Shown here in pieces: positions 17,908 to 27,056 of a stretch of DNA of 64,000 nt (its first letter is position 1; every line of letters begins with the position of its first letter). The position numbers and the translations under genes were made by a program. This stretch comes from Azophilus sp965220425 (lineage in GTDB: Bacteria > Pseudomonadota > Gammaproteobacteria > Pseudomonadales > Azotimanducaceae): positions 2,728,001-2,792,000 of the forward strand of contig OZ244830.1 of assembly GCA_965220425.1 (NCBI GenBank). The letters run 5' to 3'. The notes beneath the pieces are model-generated. The model did no database searches. It saw only the letters and a program-made list of their open reading frames with translations, and was not told where the DNA came from.

Positions 17908-19752
17908 GTGTCCGACAAAGTCAGGCTCACCATGGCGCAGGCATTGGTTCGCTATCTGCTGGCGCAGCGAACGATCGTGGACGATCGCGAAGAGGCGCTG
18001 TTCGGCGGGATCTTCGCGATATTCGGTCACGGTAATGTCGCGGGACTGGGCGAGGCTCTCCAGGGTTCCCGGGATCGGCTGCCGGTATTTCGCGCACATA
18101 ACGAGCAGGCGATGGCCCACGCGGCGATCGCGTATGCGAAAGCCATGCGGCGCCGAAGAATGATGGCCTGTACCACTTCTGTCGGGCCGGGCGCCACCAA
18201 CATGGTGACGGCGGCCGCGGTCGCCCACCTGAACCGTTTGCCGGTGCTCCTGCTGCCGGGCGATGCCTTCGCTTCCCGGCTGCCGGACCCGGTTCTGCAA
18301 CAGGTCGAGGACTTCTCCGATCCCACCGTTACTGCGAATGACTGCTTCAGGCCCGTGTCGCGCTACTGGGACCGGATTACGCGCCCGGAGCAACTGATGC
18401 AAAGCCTGCCCCAGGCGCTATCGGTGCTGACCGACCCCGTCGACTGCGGCCCGGTGACGCTCGCCCTGCCGCAGGATGTACAGGCGCAGGCTTTCGACTA
18501 TCCCGTATCGTTCTTTCAGCAGTCGCTGCACCGGCCGGTCCGGCAGCCCCCGGACGCCCGGCAGTTGCGCCTTGCCGTCGAACTGATCGGCGGGGCGCAG
18601 CGGCCCCTGATCGTCGCCGGCGGGGGCGTTCACTATTCAACGGCCTGTTCGACACTTGGCGAATTCGCCGAACGCCTGCGGATTCCGGTCGCCGAGACCC
18701 AGGCCGGCAAGGGCGCCTTGCCCTGGACCCACCCCTACAACGTCGGGGCGATCGGAGTGACCGGGTCGGCAGCGGCGAACACGCTCGCGGACGACGCCGA
18801 TCTCGTCATTGCCATCGGTACTCGCCTGCAGGACTTCACGACGGGGTCCGGGCTCCTGATCGGGCGGCCGAATTGCAGCCTGCTCAGCATCAACGTCGCT
18901 CGCCACGATCTGGCCAAGCGGTCAGCCGTAGCGCTGCAGGCAGACGCCCTGCATGCATTGGAACTGCTCAGCCGACGTCTGGACAACACGAACCTGGCGC
19001 CCGATTGGGTCGAACGAACGCAACGTCTTCGCCGTGCGTGGGACCGTGCCGTAACCGATGCGGTAACGAAACAGAAGGGCAATCTGCCATCCGATGCCAA
19101 CGTTCTTGGCGCCGTCAACCAGGCGTTCGAAGAAAACGCGGTGGTCGTCTGCGCCGCGGGCGGCCTTCCCGGTGAGCTTCACAAGCTCTGGCGGGCCAGC
19201 GACGAGGACGCTTACCACGTCGAATACGGGTACTCCTGCATGGGCTACGAGATCGCCGGCGGACTGGGCGTGAAACTGGCCAAACCGGAAAGAGAGGTGG
19301 TTGTCCTGGTCGGCGACGGCAGTTACCTGATGCTGAACTCGGAAATCGCGACCTCGGTCGCCCTCGGCCGGAAACTGATTGTCGTAGTACTCGACAACGG
19401 CGGATTCGGCTGCATCGACAGGTTGCAGGCATCCTGTGGCGGCGATGGCTACAACAACCTGTTCGACAGCAGCTATGAAACCCCTGATGCGGCGCCAGGG
19501 ATCGACTTTGCGGCGCACGCCGCCTCGCTCGGGGCGCTGGCGGAAAAGGCCGACGGTATCGATGCCCTGCAATCGGCCCTCGAGCGCGCCCGTGACGCCG
19601 ACCGGACCTACCTCGTCGTGATCGACACCGACCCGATAGCGTCCACCGAAGCGGGAGGCGCCTGGTGGGACGTGCCCGTCGCCGAAGTTTCAGACAGCGC
19701 CCCGGTCGGCGCGGCTTCCGAGGACTACCGGCAGAAACTGGGCGAGCGTTGA
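17908..19752 (+). CDS. iolD: 3D-(3,5/4)-trihydroxycyclohexane-1,2-dione acylhydrolase
   Basis: A 614-residue ThDP-dependent enzyme that opens the trihydroxycyclohexanedione ring to 5-deoxy-glucuronate. The start is set at the GTG at 17908, because upstream sequence in the same frame is iolC in another frame; the SD-like CCGGGGGTC sits just before. Landmarks are VFRAHNEQAMAHAAIAYAKA near residue 55 (the Glu that activates ThDP), the central domain near 205-330, and VVLVGDGSYLMLNSEIATS near 470 leading to VVVLDNGGFGCI, the GDG...N cofactor/Mg motif. It overlaps iolE by TTGA. Confidence 0.94.
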   Translation: MSDKVRLTMAQALVRYLLAQRTIVDDREEALFGGIFAIFGHGNVAGLGEALQGSRDRLPVFRAHNEQAMAHAAIAYAKAMRRRRMMACTTSVGPGATNMVTAAAVAHLNRLPVLLLPGDAFASRLPDPVLQQVEDFSDPTVTANDCFRPVSRYWDRITRPEQLMQSLPQALSVLTDPVDCGPVTLALPQDVQAQAFDYPVSFFQQSLHRPVRQPPDARQLRLAVELIGGAQRPLIVAGGGVHYSTACSTLGEFAERLRIPVAETQAGKGALPWTHPYNVGAIGVTGSAAANTLADDADLVIAIGTRLQDFTTGSGLLIGRPNCSLLSINVARHDLAKRSAVALQADALHALELLSRRLDNTNLAPDWVERTQRLRRAWDRAVTDAVTKQKGNLPSDANVLGAVNQAFEENAVVVCAAGGLPGELHKLWRASDEDAYHVEYGYSCMGYEIAGGLGVKLAKPEREVVVLVGDGSYLMLNSEIATSVALGRKLIVVVLDNGGFGCIDRLQASCGGDGYNNLFDSSYETPDAAPGIDFAAHAASLGALAEKADGIDALQSALERARDADRTYLVVIDTDPIASTEAGGAWWDVPVAEVSDSAPVGAASEDYRQKLGER

Positions 19753-20642
19753 ACCAATCGATCAACGTCTCCATTGGCGTCAATCCGATCGCCTGGAGTA
19801 ACGACGACCTGCCCGGTGTCGGTGGCGACATCGGTCTGGAAACCTGTTTGAGCGAAACGGCCGCCGCCGGCTATGAAGGTATCGAACTCGGCGGCAAGTT
19901 TCCCCGCGATGCCGAGCGGCTGGCGCCATTGCTCGAACGCCATGGCCTGTCACTGGTATCGGGTTGGTATGGCGGTCATCTGCTCCTGCGGAACGCCCGC
20001 GAAGAAGCAGCCGAATTAAGAAACCACCTCGAGCTTCTGCAACGGATGGGCTGCAGGGTGCTCGTGTTCGCCGAAGTCACCTCCTGCGTACATGCCGACA
20101 TCGCCGTGGGGGTTTCACGGCGGCCGAGGATGAACCGGGAACAGTGGAGGTTGTTTGCCGCGAGATTGGGCGAACTTGCCAGGATGACGGCGGACCGGGG
20201 CGTGCAACTGACGTATCACCACCATGTGGGCACCGTGGTGCAGTCCGCGGCAGACATCGACCTGCTCATGGAAACAACGCGGGACGATGTGCGACTTCTG
20301 CTGGACACCGGGCATGCGCTCTACGCGGGCGCCGACCCGGCGGCGATTGCGCAGACCTGTTGCGGCCGAATAGGGCACGTACATTGCAAAGACGTGCGTC
20401 GAGCCGTCCTGGAACGCAGCCTGAACAATGACAGCAGCTTTCCGTCGGCGGTGCTGAACGGCGTTTTCACGGTACCGGGGGACGGTTGCGTGGACTTTCA
20501 GAGCGTCCTGTCGGCCTTGCGCGAAGCAGACTACGAAGGCTGGCTGGTGGTCGAGGCGGAACAGGACCCAAGCGTGGCGCCTCCGGCCCGGTACGCGAAT
20601 ATGGGTTACGAAAACCTGCAACGCATCATTGTGTCGCTATAG
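19749..20642 (+). CDS. iolE: myo-inosose-2 dehydratase
   Basis: A 297-residue TIM-barrel enzyme from a TTG at 19749 that overlaps the iolD stop. It dehydrates 2-keto-myo-inositol to the cyclohexane-dione intermediate. The N-terminal GVNPIAWSNDDLPGVGG and the AGYEGIELGGKFP segment are characteristic of IolE. Metal-ligand positions of the barrel include YHHHVGTVVQ (near residue 158), LDTGHALYAGADP (near 186), HVHCKDVR (near 213) and LVVEAEQDP (near 275). Length is normal. Its last 17 bases overlap the end of the convergent phytase gene. Confidence 0.94.
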   Translation: MNQSINVSIGVNPIAWSNDDLPGVGGDIGLETCLSETAAAGYEGIELGGKFPRDAERLAPLLERHGLSLVSGWYGGHLLLRNAREEAAELRNHLELLQRMGCRVLVFAEVTSCVHADIAVGVSRRPRMNREQWRLFAARLGELARMTADRGVQLTYHHHVGTVVQSAADIDLLMETTRDDVRLLLDTGHALYAGADPAAIAQTCCGRIGHVHCKDVRRAVLERSLNNDSSFPSAVLNGVFTVPGDGCVDFQSVLSALREADYEGWLVVEAEQDPSVAPPARYANMGYENLQRIIVSL

Positions 20643-22746
20643 GCGCTCGCGGGTCGTACTCGGAGATTGTTTCCAGACCCATCACCGCCGCAATGCGCTC
20701 CCAGGGGACGAGTTTGAAATTCTGGCGCTCGGCCGGCGTGATGTTGCGGCCGTCTTGCGCGATGAACACCCCGTGTGGAAAAGTCGGGCCAAGGTTTGCG
20801 CCCGTCACCTCGATGCCGTCCGTTTCGGATACTCCGTCAATGCCGGCCGAACCGTCGGCAACGACGCGAAAGTGCCCGAGATAGTCGTTGTCGCCCTCGC
20901 GCCGATACAGCGCAAAGCTGTCGATGCCCTGATCGGAGACGACGAGGTATCCCTCTGTGCCGGCGCCCTCGTAAATGGCCATGCCTTCGATATCGCCGGT
21001 TAGATTGCCGCCTGCGATACCGTCCACCATCTTCCTTTCCTCGCCGCCGTTCGGCTCCGCGGAGTACTTCCAGACAGCGACATTTTCTTCACCGAGATAG
21101 AGGTCGCCGGTAGCATCGTCCGCTACACAACCTTCGGTTTGCGAGCCGGCGCTGAACTCGCGCACCAACTCGGCGCCAACCCGGCTGTTGCCCGCGTCTT
21201 TCAACAACCACTGTTTGACCACGCCGTCCGTGTCATTGACGAACACGTAAAACCGGCCCGACAACGCGCTCTTGTACATGCATAGTCCGTACGGATCGGA
21301 CATTCCGGTGGCAATCGTACCGTCGGCGATGTCGACCAGGGACCGGGTCGCCGGGTCAATGCCATAGATGCTGATCGAGTCGCTTGTGCGGTTGCTGCCC
21401 GTGACGATATCGATCGAATTGCCGTCAAGGCTGAACCCATAGCGAATGTCGACGTTGTTGATGCGGCCGTCCGCGCGTGACTGAAGCAGGCCGCCGCCGA
21501 GGTCATAGACATTGATGCCGCGCTTCTTCTGTGAACCGATCACGATGCTCAGTTCGGGGCGCTGGGGGTGAACCCATACGGCCGGATCGTCTGCAGCGTC
21601 TCCATGGCTCTCAACCGGATTCGTCTCGACGCTCGGGCGTACGATCGCGGTTGCAGGCGCGGTACGGACCCTGGGGTCGCGTCCCGTGCCCCCGGGCAGA
21701 CCGAGCGCCGTCACCACATCGCTCCAGGGCAGGATCTTGTAGTTGGTGTTTTCACTGCCGTTGTCGTCATCGGCGAGGACGAGCAACCCGTGGCCGAGTT
21801 CGCCGGACAGCGCCATACCGGTCGCCGCCATGCCTTCGGTTTCATCGACAGCGCCGATCGAAGCGCCCGCGCCCACCCTGAACGCACCGAGATGAACGTG
21901 CGAGGCCAGGTCGTAGACATGCAGAAGATTCACATCGGCATCGGATACCACGAGATAGCCGCCGCCCGCCTGCAACGCCACGATTGCAACACCCTTGACG
22001 TCTCCGTCGTACCGGCCGTGGCGCCCGCCGAGGTCGACAAGTTCGGCTTCGGCATTCGACTCCGGTTCGGCATTCAGCTTCCAGATACCAACGGTCTCCT
22101 GCGAGTAATAGATCGCTGATTCTCTATCGTCGACAACGCAATGTCCGGCGCCGTGCCCGACCGGGACGGTTCGGATCTTGCGGCCGGCGACCGTGCCCGC
22201 GCTGTCGTGAAGCTCCCACTGCTGGATGGTCCCCGCACCCGCGGCAAAGGCGTAGAACTTGCCGGATAGCGGGCTCCGATAGGTGCAGAGTCCCTCGACT
22301 TCGATTTCCGTGAGCATGGGGCGTGACGATATCTGCCGGAGCGCCCGGTTGGATTCGTCCATGCGATAGGCAACAAGCTCGGTCGTGGCGATGTCATGGG
22401 CGACGATGAGACTGATGTCCCCACCGGCAAACGGAAAGTTGTAGAGAACGTCGACCAGGCCGATGGGACGGTCCGGCATCACGCCGACCCGTGAGCCGTC
22501 CAGACCGTAGACCTCCAGTCCTCCGGCAAGGCCGGAACCGAGGATCAGGCTGTTTGCGGGATTGCCGGCATCGATCAGGATCGCCGGATCGTTCGCGCCG
22601 TCGGCCAACGTGGCCGTGGTCTGGGCCGCCGCGAACAGATCGACGGGCACGGCTGCTGGCGTGTAGCCGCCGGAACCGGCGGATTGTTGGGGTTGACAGC
22701 CGGCAAGCAGTGCGCTGGCCACAAACACTGCCGCTATGATTCTCAT
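20626..22746 (-). CDS. beta-propeller phytase lipoprotein with two tandem phytase domains
   Basis: A 706-residue exported protein with an N-terminal lipoprotein signal ending in LLAGC (Cys 17). It contains two related propeller halves. The second (about 355-700) has the classic beta-propeller phytase entry DAADDPAVWVHP, then GINVYDLGG, DPYGLCMYKS, TEGCVADDATGDLYLGEE and SVSETDGIEV-like blocks, with the acidic residues that bind calcium and phosphate. The first (about 40-345) has matching blocks but a weaker entry, ADGANDPAILID, lacking the Trp-containing core; incomplete first domains are known in other two-domain phytases. It would hydrolyse phytate stepwise at the cell surface or periplasm. 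Convergent with iolE and divergent from the phosphatase gene. Confidence 0.93.
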   Translation of the reverse strand: MRIIAAVFVASALLAGCQPQQSAGSGGYTPAAVPVDLFAAAQTTATLADGANDPAILIDAGNPANSLILGSGLAGGLEVYGLDGSRVGVMPDRPIGLVDVLYNFPFAGGDISLIVAHDIATTELVAYRMDESNRALRQISSRPMLTEIEVEGLCTYRSPLSGKFYAFAAGAGTIQQWELHDSAGTVAGRKIRTVPVGHGAGHCVVDDRESAIYYSQETVGIWKLNAEPESNAEAELVDLGGRHGRYDGDVKGVAIVALQAGGGYLVVSDADVNLLHVYDLASHVHLGAFRVGAGASIGAVDETEGMAATGMALSGELGHGLLVLADDDNGSENTNYKILPWSDVVTALGLPGGTGRDPRVRTAPATAIVRPSVETNPVESHGDAADDPAVWVHPQRPELSIVIGSQKKRGINVYDLGGGLLQSRADGRINNVDIRYGFSLDGNSIDIVTGSNRTSDSISIYGIDPATRSLVDIADGTIATGMSDPYGLCMYKSALSGRFYVFVNDTDGVVKQWLLKDAGNSRVGAELVREFSAGSQTEGCVADDATGDLYLGEENVAVWKYSAEPNGGEERKMVDGIAGGNLTGDIEGMAIYEGAGTEGYLVVSDQGIDSFALYRREGDNDYLGHFRVVADGSAGIDGVSETDGIEVTGANLGPTFPHGVFIAQDGRNITPAERQNFKLVPWERIAAVMGLETISEYDPRAPIATQ

Positions 22747-22897
22747 GCAGGATTTGTTCTCATTGCCTGCCCGCGATTATGGGGGAAAACAAAACGGATG
22801 TTCGATCTTTTGGCCATTTCGGGAATGAACGCTCCTCAACCGGGCGGCCGCCAGTCTGGCTGCCCGGGTTGGCGGTTGATCAGGGGCTGCGCGCACA

Positions 22898-24184
22898 GTG
22901 CGTAAACTCGCTTTCTGCCTGTGCCTTGCCGCGGTAGTTTCCGCGTGCGGCAAACCGGAAACACAGACTGAAACCACGGGTGAATCGGGCGCCGGTTTTG
23001 GTGTGCTGATCTTCGGTGACAGCGGATACCACCTGAACTACCCGGACGAGGACGACTATACCGATGTGTTGACGGCGGACGAATTCCTCGCCAACGAATA
23101 CGAAGACTGGATTGACGACAAGCGGCCCCCGGACGAATACGAGGCGCGGCCGGGCGAGGTTTCTCCGGTGACCGGAGGGGTTGTTCCGGCCACCGGCATG
23201 CAGCGGATATCGGCGGCCATGAAAAACTACTGCAGCGACTTCGACACCTGCGACTTCGGCGTGATGCTGGGCGACAACATTTATCCGAACGGCGCGACGC
23301 TGGGCGCCGATGGATTCGATGACGCCATGCGATTCAAGGACATTCTCGGCGATCCATTCGGCAGCCTGGTGGACGATCCGGAGAACTATGTAACCTACGT
23401 GACGCTGGGCAACCACGACTGGAATACATCCCGGGCAGGCGGCTTCGCCCAGATCGAGTACCTGAGAAACCACGACGGATTCCACAGCGGCGGGCCGTTC
23501 TATTCGATACGGCCGCCGGCCACCGACGGGGACGTCGAACTGTTCGTCGTCGATACGAGCATGATGCTGGCTTCCATGACGGTCAGCAAGGATCGACTGA
23601 ACGACGACGGTTCGGAATCCTCGACCGATGAAATCGAAGAACCGGGCTATTCCGTCCAGCCTTTGACCGAGGACGAACGAAACATGCACGTCTGGCTGGA
23701 AGACGCACTCGAGTCGTCGGACGCGAGATGGAAACTGGTCATCGCGCATCACCCGATCTGGTCTTCCGCGGGCAGCAAATTCGAACAGGCGCGTACGCTG
23801 CGCAAGGCGATACTTCCTGCCCTGTGCCGCTATGCGGATGCCTACCTCGCCGGCCATGAACATACGCTGGAAATCCATACTGACAACTGCGCGGCCGCGC
23901 TGGGCCGGCCCGCGGAAAGGCCCCTGGTGCAGATCGTCTCCGGCGCCGCCGCCAAACAACGTCCGACCCACACGAGCTTCATGCGGCACCAGGAACGCAA
24001 GTACCCGGAACACACCACGGTCTGGGCCGAAGGACTGCTCTGGGGCTTCGCTCACCTGCGAATTGTCGGCGACCGCGCGAAGGTCTCGCTGCTGTCGATA
24101 CCGGACGACGGGTCCGCGGACGTTTCCGTCGATTTCGAATACGAGTTCGATCGCAGATCGCAGTTCGGCTACGGGGAATCATGA
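22898..24184 (+). CDS. calcineurin-like / purple-acid-phosphatase-like lipoprotein
   Basis: A 428-residue protein from a GTG at 22898, with a lipoprotein signal (lipobox VSAC, Cys 17). The five metallophosphoesterase blocks are visible: FGDSG near residue 40, LGDNIYPNG near 127, TLGNHDW near 169, AHHPIWSSAG near 285, and LAGHEHTLE near 322. The GDNIY form of the second block resembles purple acid phosphatases. It would release phosphate from a phosphomonoester outside the cytoplasm; lower inositol phosphates left by the phytase are the natural candidate. It overlaps the symporter start by ATGA, so dephosphorylation and uptake look co-translated. Divergent from the phytase across a 151-base gap. 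Confidence 0.9.
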   Translation: MRKLAFCLCLAAVVSACGKPETQTETTGESGAGFGVLIFGDSGYHLNYPDEDDYTDVLTADEFLANEYEDWIDDKRPPDEYEARPGEVSPVTGGVVPATGMQRISAAMKNYCSDFDTCDFGVMLGDNIYPNGATLGADGFDDAMRFKDILGDPFGSLVDDPENYVTYVTLGNHDWNTSRAGGFAQIEYLRNHDGFHSGGPFYSIRPPATDGDVELFVVDTSMMLASMTVSKDRLNDDGSESSTDEIEEPGYSVQPLTEDERNMHVWLEDALESSDARWKLVIAHHPIWSSAGSKFEQARTLRKAILPALCRYADAYLAGHEHTLEIHTDNCAAALGRPAERPLVQIVSGAAAKQRPTHTSFMRHQERKYPEHTTVWAEGLLWGFAHLRIVGDRAKVSLLSIPDDGSADVSVDFEYEFDRRSQFGYGES

Positions 24185-25809
24185 CGGCAGTCGCCTCCTT
24201 TCTCGCCTTCACCGCCACCGTCGCGGGTATTTCGTGGTGGATGACCCGAAAGGACAGAATGAATACGCCGGAGGCTTATTTTCTCGCCGGGCGCAGTCTC
24301 ACCGCCTGGGTCATCGCCGGGTCGCTGATGCTGACAAACCTGTCGACGGAGCATCTTATCGGCCTGAATGGAGACGCGTTCAATCACACCATTGCCGTCA
24401 TGGCATGGGAAACCACGGCCGCGATCGCGATGGTGCTGACGGCCCTCTACTTCTTGCCGAAGTACCTGCGCATCGGCCTGACCACGATTCCGGAATACCT
24501 GTCGCTGCGATTTGACGGTCAGACTCGATTTATCGCCACGGCTTTGTTCCTGTTTTCCTATGCGATCGCCATCCTGCCGGTGGTACTGCTGTTCGGCGCG
24601 GCTGGACTGGAGAGCCTGTTCGACGTCTCCGCGAGCCTGGGACTGACGGCGACGCAATCGAAAGTCCTGATGGTTTGGGGAATCGGCACGCTGGGCTCGC
24701 TTTATGCCATCTTCGGGGGGCTCAAGGCCGTTGCGATTTCCGACACGATCAACGGCGTCGGCTTTCTGCTGGCAGGACTGCTGATACCGGCGCTGGCGCT
24801 TTACGCGGTCGGCGACGGCGACATTGCCGCTGGTTTCGAGGTGGTTTACACCGAGGAACACGAAAAATTCGATATCACAGGCGATGAGCCGGGATCCTTC
24901 CTGCCGTTCGGGGTATTGTTTACGGGCATGGTCATCAATCAGATTTTCTTCTGGTGCACCAATCAATCGATCATTCAGCGAGCGCTGGGGGCCAGAAATC
25001 TGAAAGAAGCCCAAAAAGGCGTGCTGATTGCCGCGGTATTCAAAATACTCGGCCCGATCGCGATCGTGCTTCCCGGGGTCATCGCCTATCACATGTTCAA
25101 GGAGTCTCTGACCGGCGATCAGTACCTGCAAGCCTATCCGCTGCTGGTGAAGACCGTACTCCCAACGATGCTCACGGGAGTCTTTGCCGCGGTCATGGTC
25201 GGCGCGGTTTTGAGCACGTTCAACAGCGTGTTGAACAGCGCCGCGACGCTCTACGGCAACGGGGTGCACAATCAATTGATCAGCAGGCGGCTGTCAGCGC
25301 GCGCTCAGGTACGCGTCGGCAGGTGGTGCAGTGCGATCCTCGCGGTTGCAGCGATGGCCATGGCGCCGATGATCGATACGTCAGGCAGCCTGTACATTTA
25401 TCTGCAGCAGATCAACGCGACGTTCTTTGGGCCGATGCTGGCGGTGATTCTGTGTGGTTTGATGACGACAAGCGTGTCCGCCCCGGCCGCCAAGGTGGGA
25501 TTGGTTGCCGGGCCCGTGGTGTTCTACCTCCTGAATTTTGCGTTCGGCGATGAGTATCAGCGCCTGGTCCAGACGTGGTTCGGGCTTGCCGAGCCGATTC
25601 ACTTTCTCCACACGCTGGCCGTTGTATTCGTAATCACGATTCTGCTGATGATCGGGATCAGCTTTTTGCGGCCCGCGACCGAATCCGCTGAGCGCGAAAT
25701 CGATGCAATGCCGCAGGCCGTGGACCTGACTCCCTGGCGATACTCCAGGGTTGCCGGAGTCCTGATCACCGCAACCGCAATTGGCTGCTACGTCATTCTG
25801 GCGCAGTAG
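24181..25809 (+). CDS. sodium:solute symporter (SLC5/SSS family), candidate inositol transporter
   Basis: A 542-residue membrane protein with about 13-14 hydrophobic spans. SSS landmarks are FLAGRSLTAWVIAGSLMLTNLSTEHLIG near residues 36-62, the family's substrate/sodium region, GLTTIPEYLSLRF near 99, YAIFGGLKAVAISDTI near 176, and VGAVLSTFNSVLNSAATL near 340 (sodium site 2 helix). SLC5 relatives carry glucose, galactose or myo-inositol with sodium. Translational coupling to a phosphatase lipoprotein and closeness to iol genes favour inositol or a related sugar. It would be a second uptake route besides the TRAP system. Confidence 0.92.
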   Translation: MTAVASFLAFTATVAGISWWMTRKDRMNTPEAYFLAGRSLTAWVIAGSLMLTNLSTEHLIGLNGDAFNHTIAVMAWETTAAIAMVLTALYFLPKYLRIGLTTIPEYLSLRFDGQTRFIATALFLFSYAIAILPVVLLFGAAGLESLFDVSASLGLTATQSKVLMVWGIGTLGSLYAIFGGLKAVAISDTINGVGFLLAGLLIPALALYAVGDGDIAAGFEVVYTEEHEKFDITGDEPGSFLPFGVLFTGMVINQIFFWCTNQSIIQRALGARNLKEAQKGVLIAAVFKILGPIAIVLPGVIAYHMFKESLTGDQYLQAYPLLVKTVLPTMLTGVFAAVMVGAVLSTFNSVLNSAATLYGNGVHNQLISRRLSARAQVRVGRWCSAILAVAAMAMAPMIDTSGSLYIYLQQINATFFGPMLAVILCGLMTTSVSAPAAKVGLVAGPVVFYLLNFAFGDEYQRLVQTWFGLAEPIHFLHTLAVVFVITILLMIGISFLRPATESAEREIDAMPQAVDLTPWRYSRVAGVLITATAIGCYVILAQ

Positions 25810-25912
25810 GCACGGCATGGATATGCCGGGCCGAACCAGGTGGGAACGCATGGCCGGAGCCTGTGCATGAGCGATTCGGCACGAACCCGGCTGCCCCACT
25901 GTTGCATCCTAC

Positions 25913-25943
25913 CTGAAATGGGATTTAAGATGCCCGAAATGGG
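25913..25943 (+). promoter_or_regulatory. two direct copies of CYGAAATGGG, possible autoregulatory operator
   Basis: The ten-base word CYGAAATGGG occurs at 25913-25922 and 25934-25943, exactly 21 bases apart, around the start of the nucleotidyltransferase gene. That spacing puts both copies on one face of the helix. The encoded protein has a winged helix, so self-repression is a reasonable inference. Confidence 0.35.
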
Positions 25944-26598
25944 TATTCTACGGACGAGAACTTCACGCTCGGACCGTCGCAAGGTGGCGGCGGAGCGGGT
26001 TGATCGGCGGACAAGCCTTGCCGACGCGCTCTTTACCACTACCCAGCAACGTGTTCTGTCGCTGTTGTTCGGTCAGCCCTCGCGTAGTTTCTTTGCCAGC
26101 GAGTTGATCGAACTGACCGGCTCTGGCTCGGGCGCCGTGCAGCGCGAACTCCAACGCCTCGCCTCTAGCGGCCTGGTCACCGTGATTCGCGTTGGCAAAC
26201 AGAAACACCATCAGGCCAATCCCGATTCCCCGGTGTTCGAAGAGTTGCGTGGCTTGGTGCTCAAAACGGTTGCGATGGCCGAACCGATCCGCGAAGCCCT
26301 TGAGCCGCTCGCCAATCGGATCGTATTGGCGTTGCTGTACGGCTCGGTCGCGAAGGGCGCTGATACCGCGGCGAGCGATATAGATCTGTTGGTCGTCGCG
26401 GACCAAGTGATGCTTGAGGACATCTACTCGGCGCTTGCACCCGTCGAAACGGAGTTGCGCCGCAAGATCGACCCGACTTTGTATACGGCAAAGGAATTCA
26501 CGGAAAGGAAGGCTGCCGGCAGCGCTTTCCTCACCCGTGTGCTCGGCGATGAGCATCTGGTCCTGATCGGCACCGAAGATGAGTCATCCGCAGCTTGA
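25930..26598 (+). CDS. winged-helix + MNT-type nucleotidyltransferase (antitoxin-like)
   Basis: A 222-residue protein if started at the ATG at 25930, which has GGGA eight bases upstream; ATGs at 25918 and 25939 are alternatives. Residues about 30-105 form an ArsR-like winged helix (TTTQQRVLSLLFGQPSRSFF, then GSGSGAVQRELQRLASSGLV). Residues about 125-190 are a minimal nucleotidyltransferase, ALLYGSVAKGADTAASDIDLLVV, with the GS and DxD motif that binds Mg-nucleotide. In MNT-HEPN modules this partner neutralises the HEPN toxin by nucleotidylation. The reading frame overlaps the HEPN gene by 20 bases. Confidence 0.87.
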   Translation: MPEMGILRTRTSRSDRRKVAAERVDRRTSLADALFTTTQQRVLSLLFGQPSRSFFASELIELTGSGSGAVQRELQRLASSGLVTVIRVGKQKHHQANPDSPVFEELRGLVLKTVAMAEPIREALEPLANRIVLALLYGSVAKGADTAASDIDLLVVADQVMLEDIYSALAPVETELRRKIDPTLYTAKEFTERKAAGSAFLTRVLGDEHLVLIGTEDESSAA

Positions 26599-26998
26599 TA
26601 ACCTGGTCCGGACAGGCAAGCTAAACACCGAGCCGGCCGCCGCAGGTGAACTACGGGGCTTGGTACGTTCGGGCATTCGACGTCTGGGCGACGCTACATT
26701 CGAAGAGTTGAGCCTGGAAGGCCGTTTCGACCTCGCCTACAACGCGACTCATGCGCTGGCGCTCGCGGCATTGCGTTATCGGGGTTACCGGTCCCAATCG
26801 CGTTATTTGGTCTTTCAGTGTCTGCAGCACACCATCGGCCTGCCGCAGGAACAATGGCGGGTGCTGGACCAAGCCCATCGCAAACGCAACCGCGCTGACT
26901 ACGAGGGGGAGATGGATATCGACGAGCAACTCGTTGCCGCACTGATGCGGGTCGCAAGAGAGGTGGCAGTGCATCATTCGCTGCAGGAAATTGGGTAA
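26579..26998 (+). CDS. HEPN-domain protein, partner of the nucleotidyltransferase
   Basis: A 139-residue all-helical protein. HEPN proteins paired with MNT nucleotidyltransferases are usually ribonuclease toxins. The end of the fold carries WRVLDQAHRKRNRADYEGEM near residue 85. RVLDQAH fits the loose R-x(4-6)-H pattern, but the conserved block is really the HRKRN-x-A-x-Y-E-G string, so catalytic residues are not certain. The start lies inside the nucleotidyltransferase gene (20-base overlap), giving fixed stoichiometry. It is convergent with the RES toxin gene 59 bases downstream. Confidence 0.82.
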   Translation: MSHPQLDNLVRTGKLNTEPAAAGELRGLVRSGIRRLGDATFEELSLEGRFDLAYNATHALALAALRYRGYRSQSRYLVFQCLQHTIGLPQEQWRVLDQAHRKRNRADYEGEMDIDEQLVAALMRVAREVAVHHSLQEIG

Positions 26999-27056
26999 CG
27001 TCTTCCGATGAGGCTACGCGCTCGAAAGAATCAATTGTCGTTGAACAAACGCCTGT

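Noticed and set aside
22747..22897. Pho box in the phytase/phosphatase divergent region
   Set aside because: No pair of CTGTCAT-like direct repeats at 11-base spacing could be seen.
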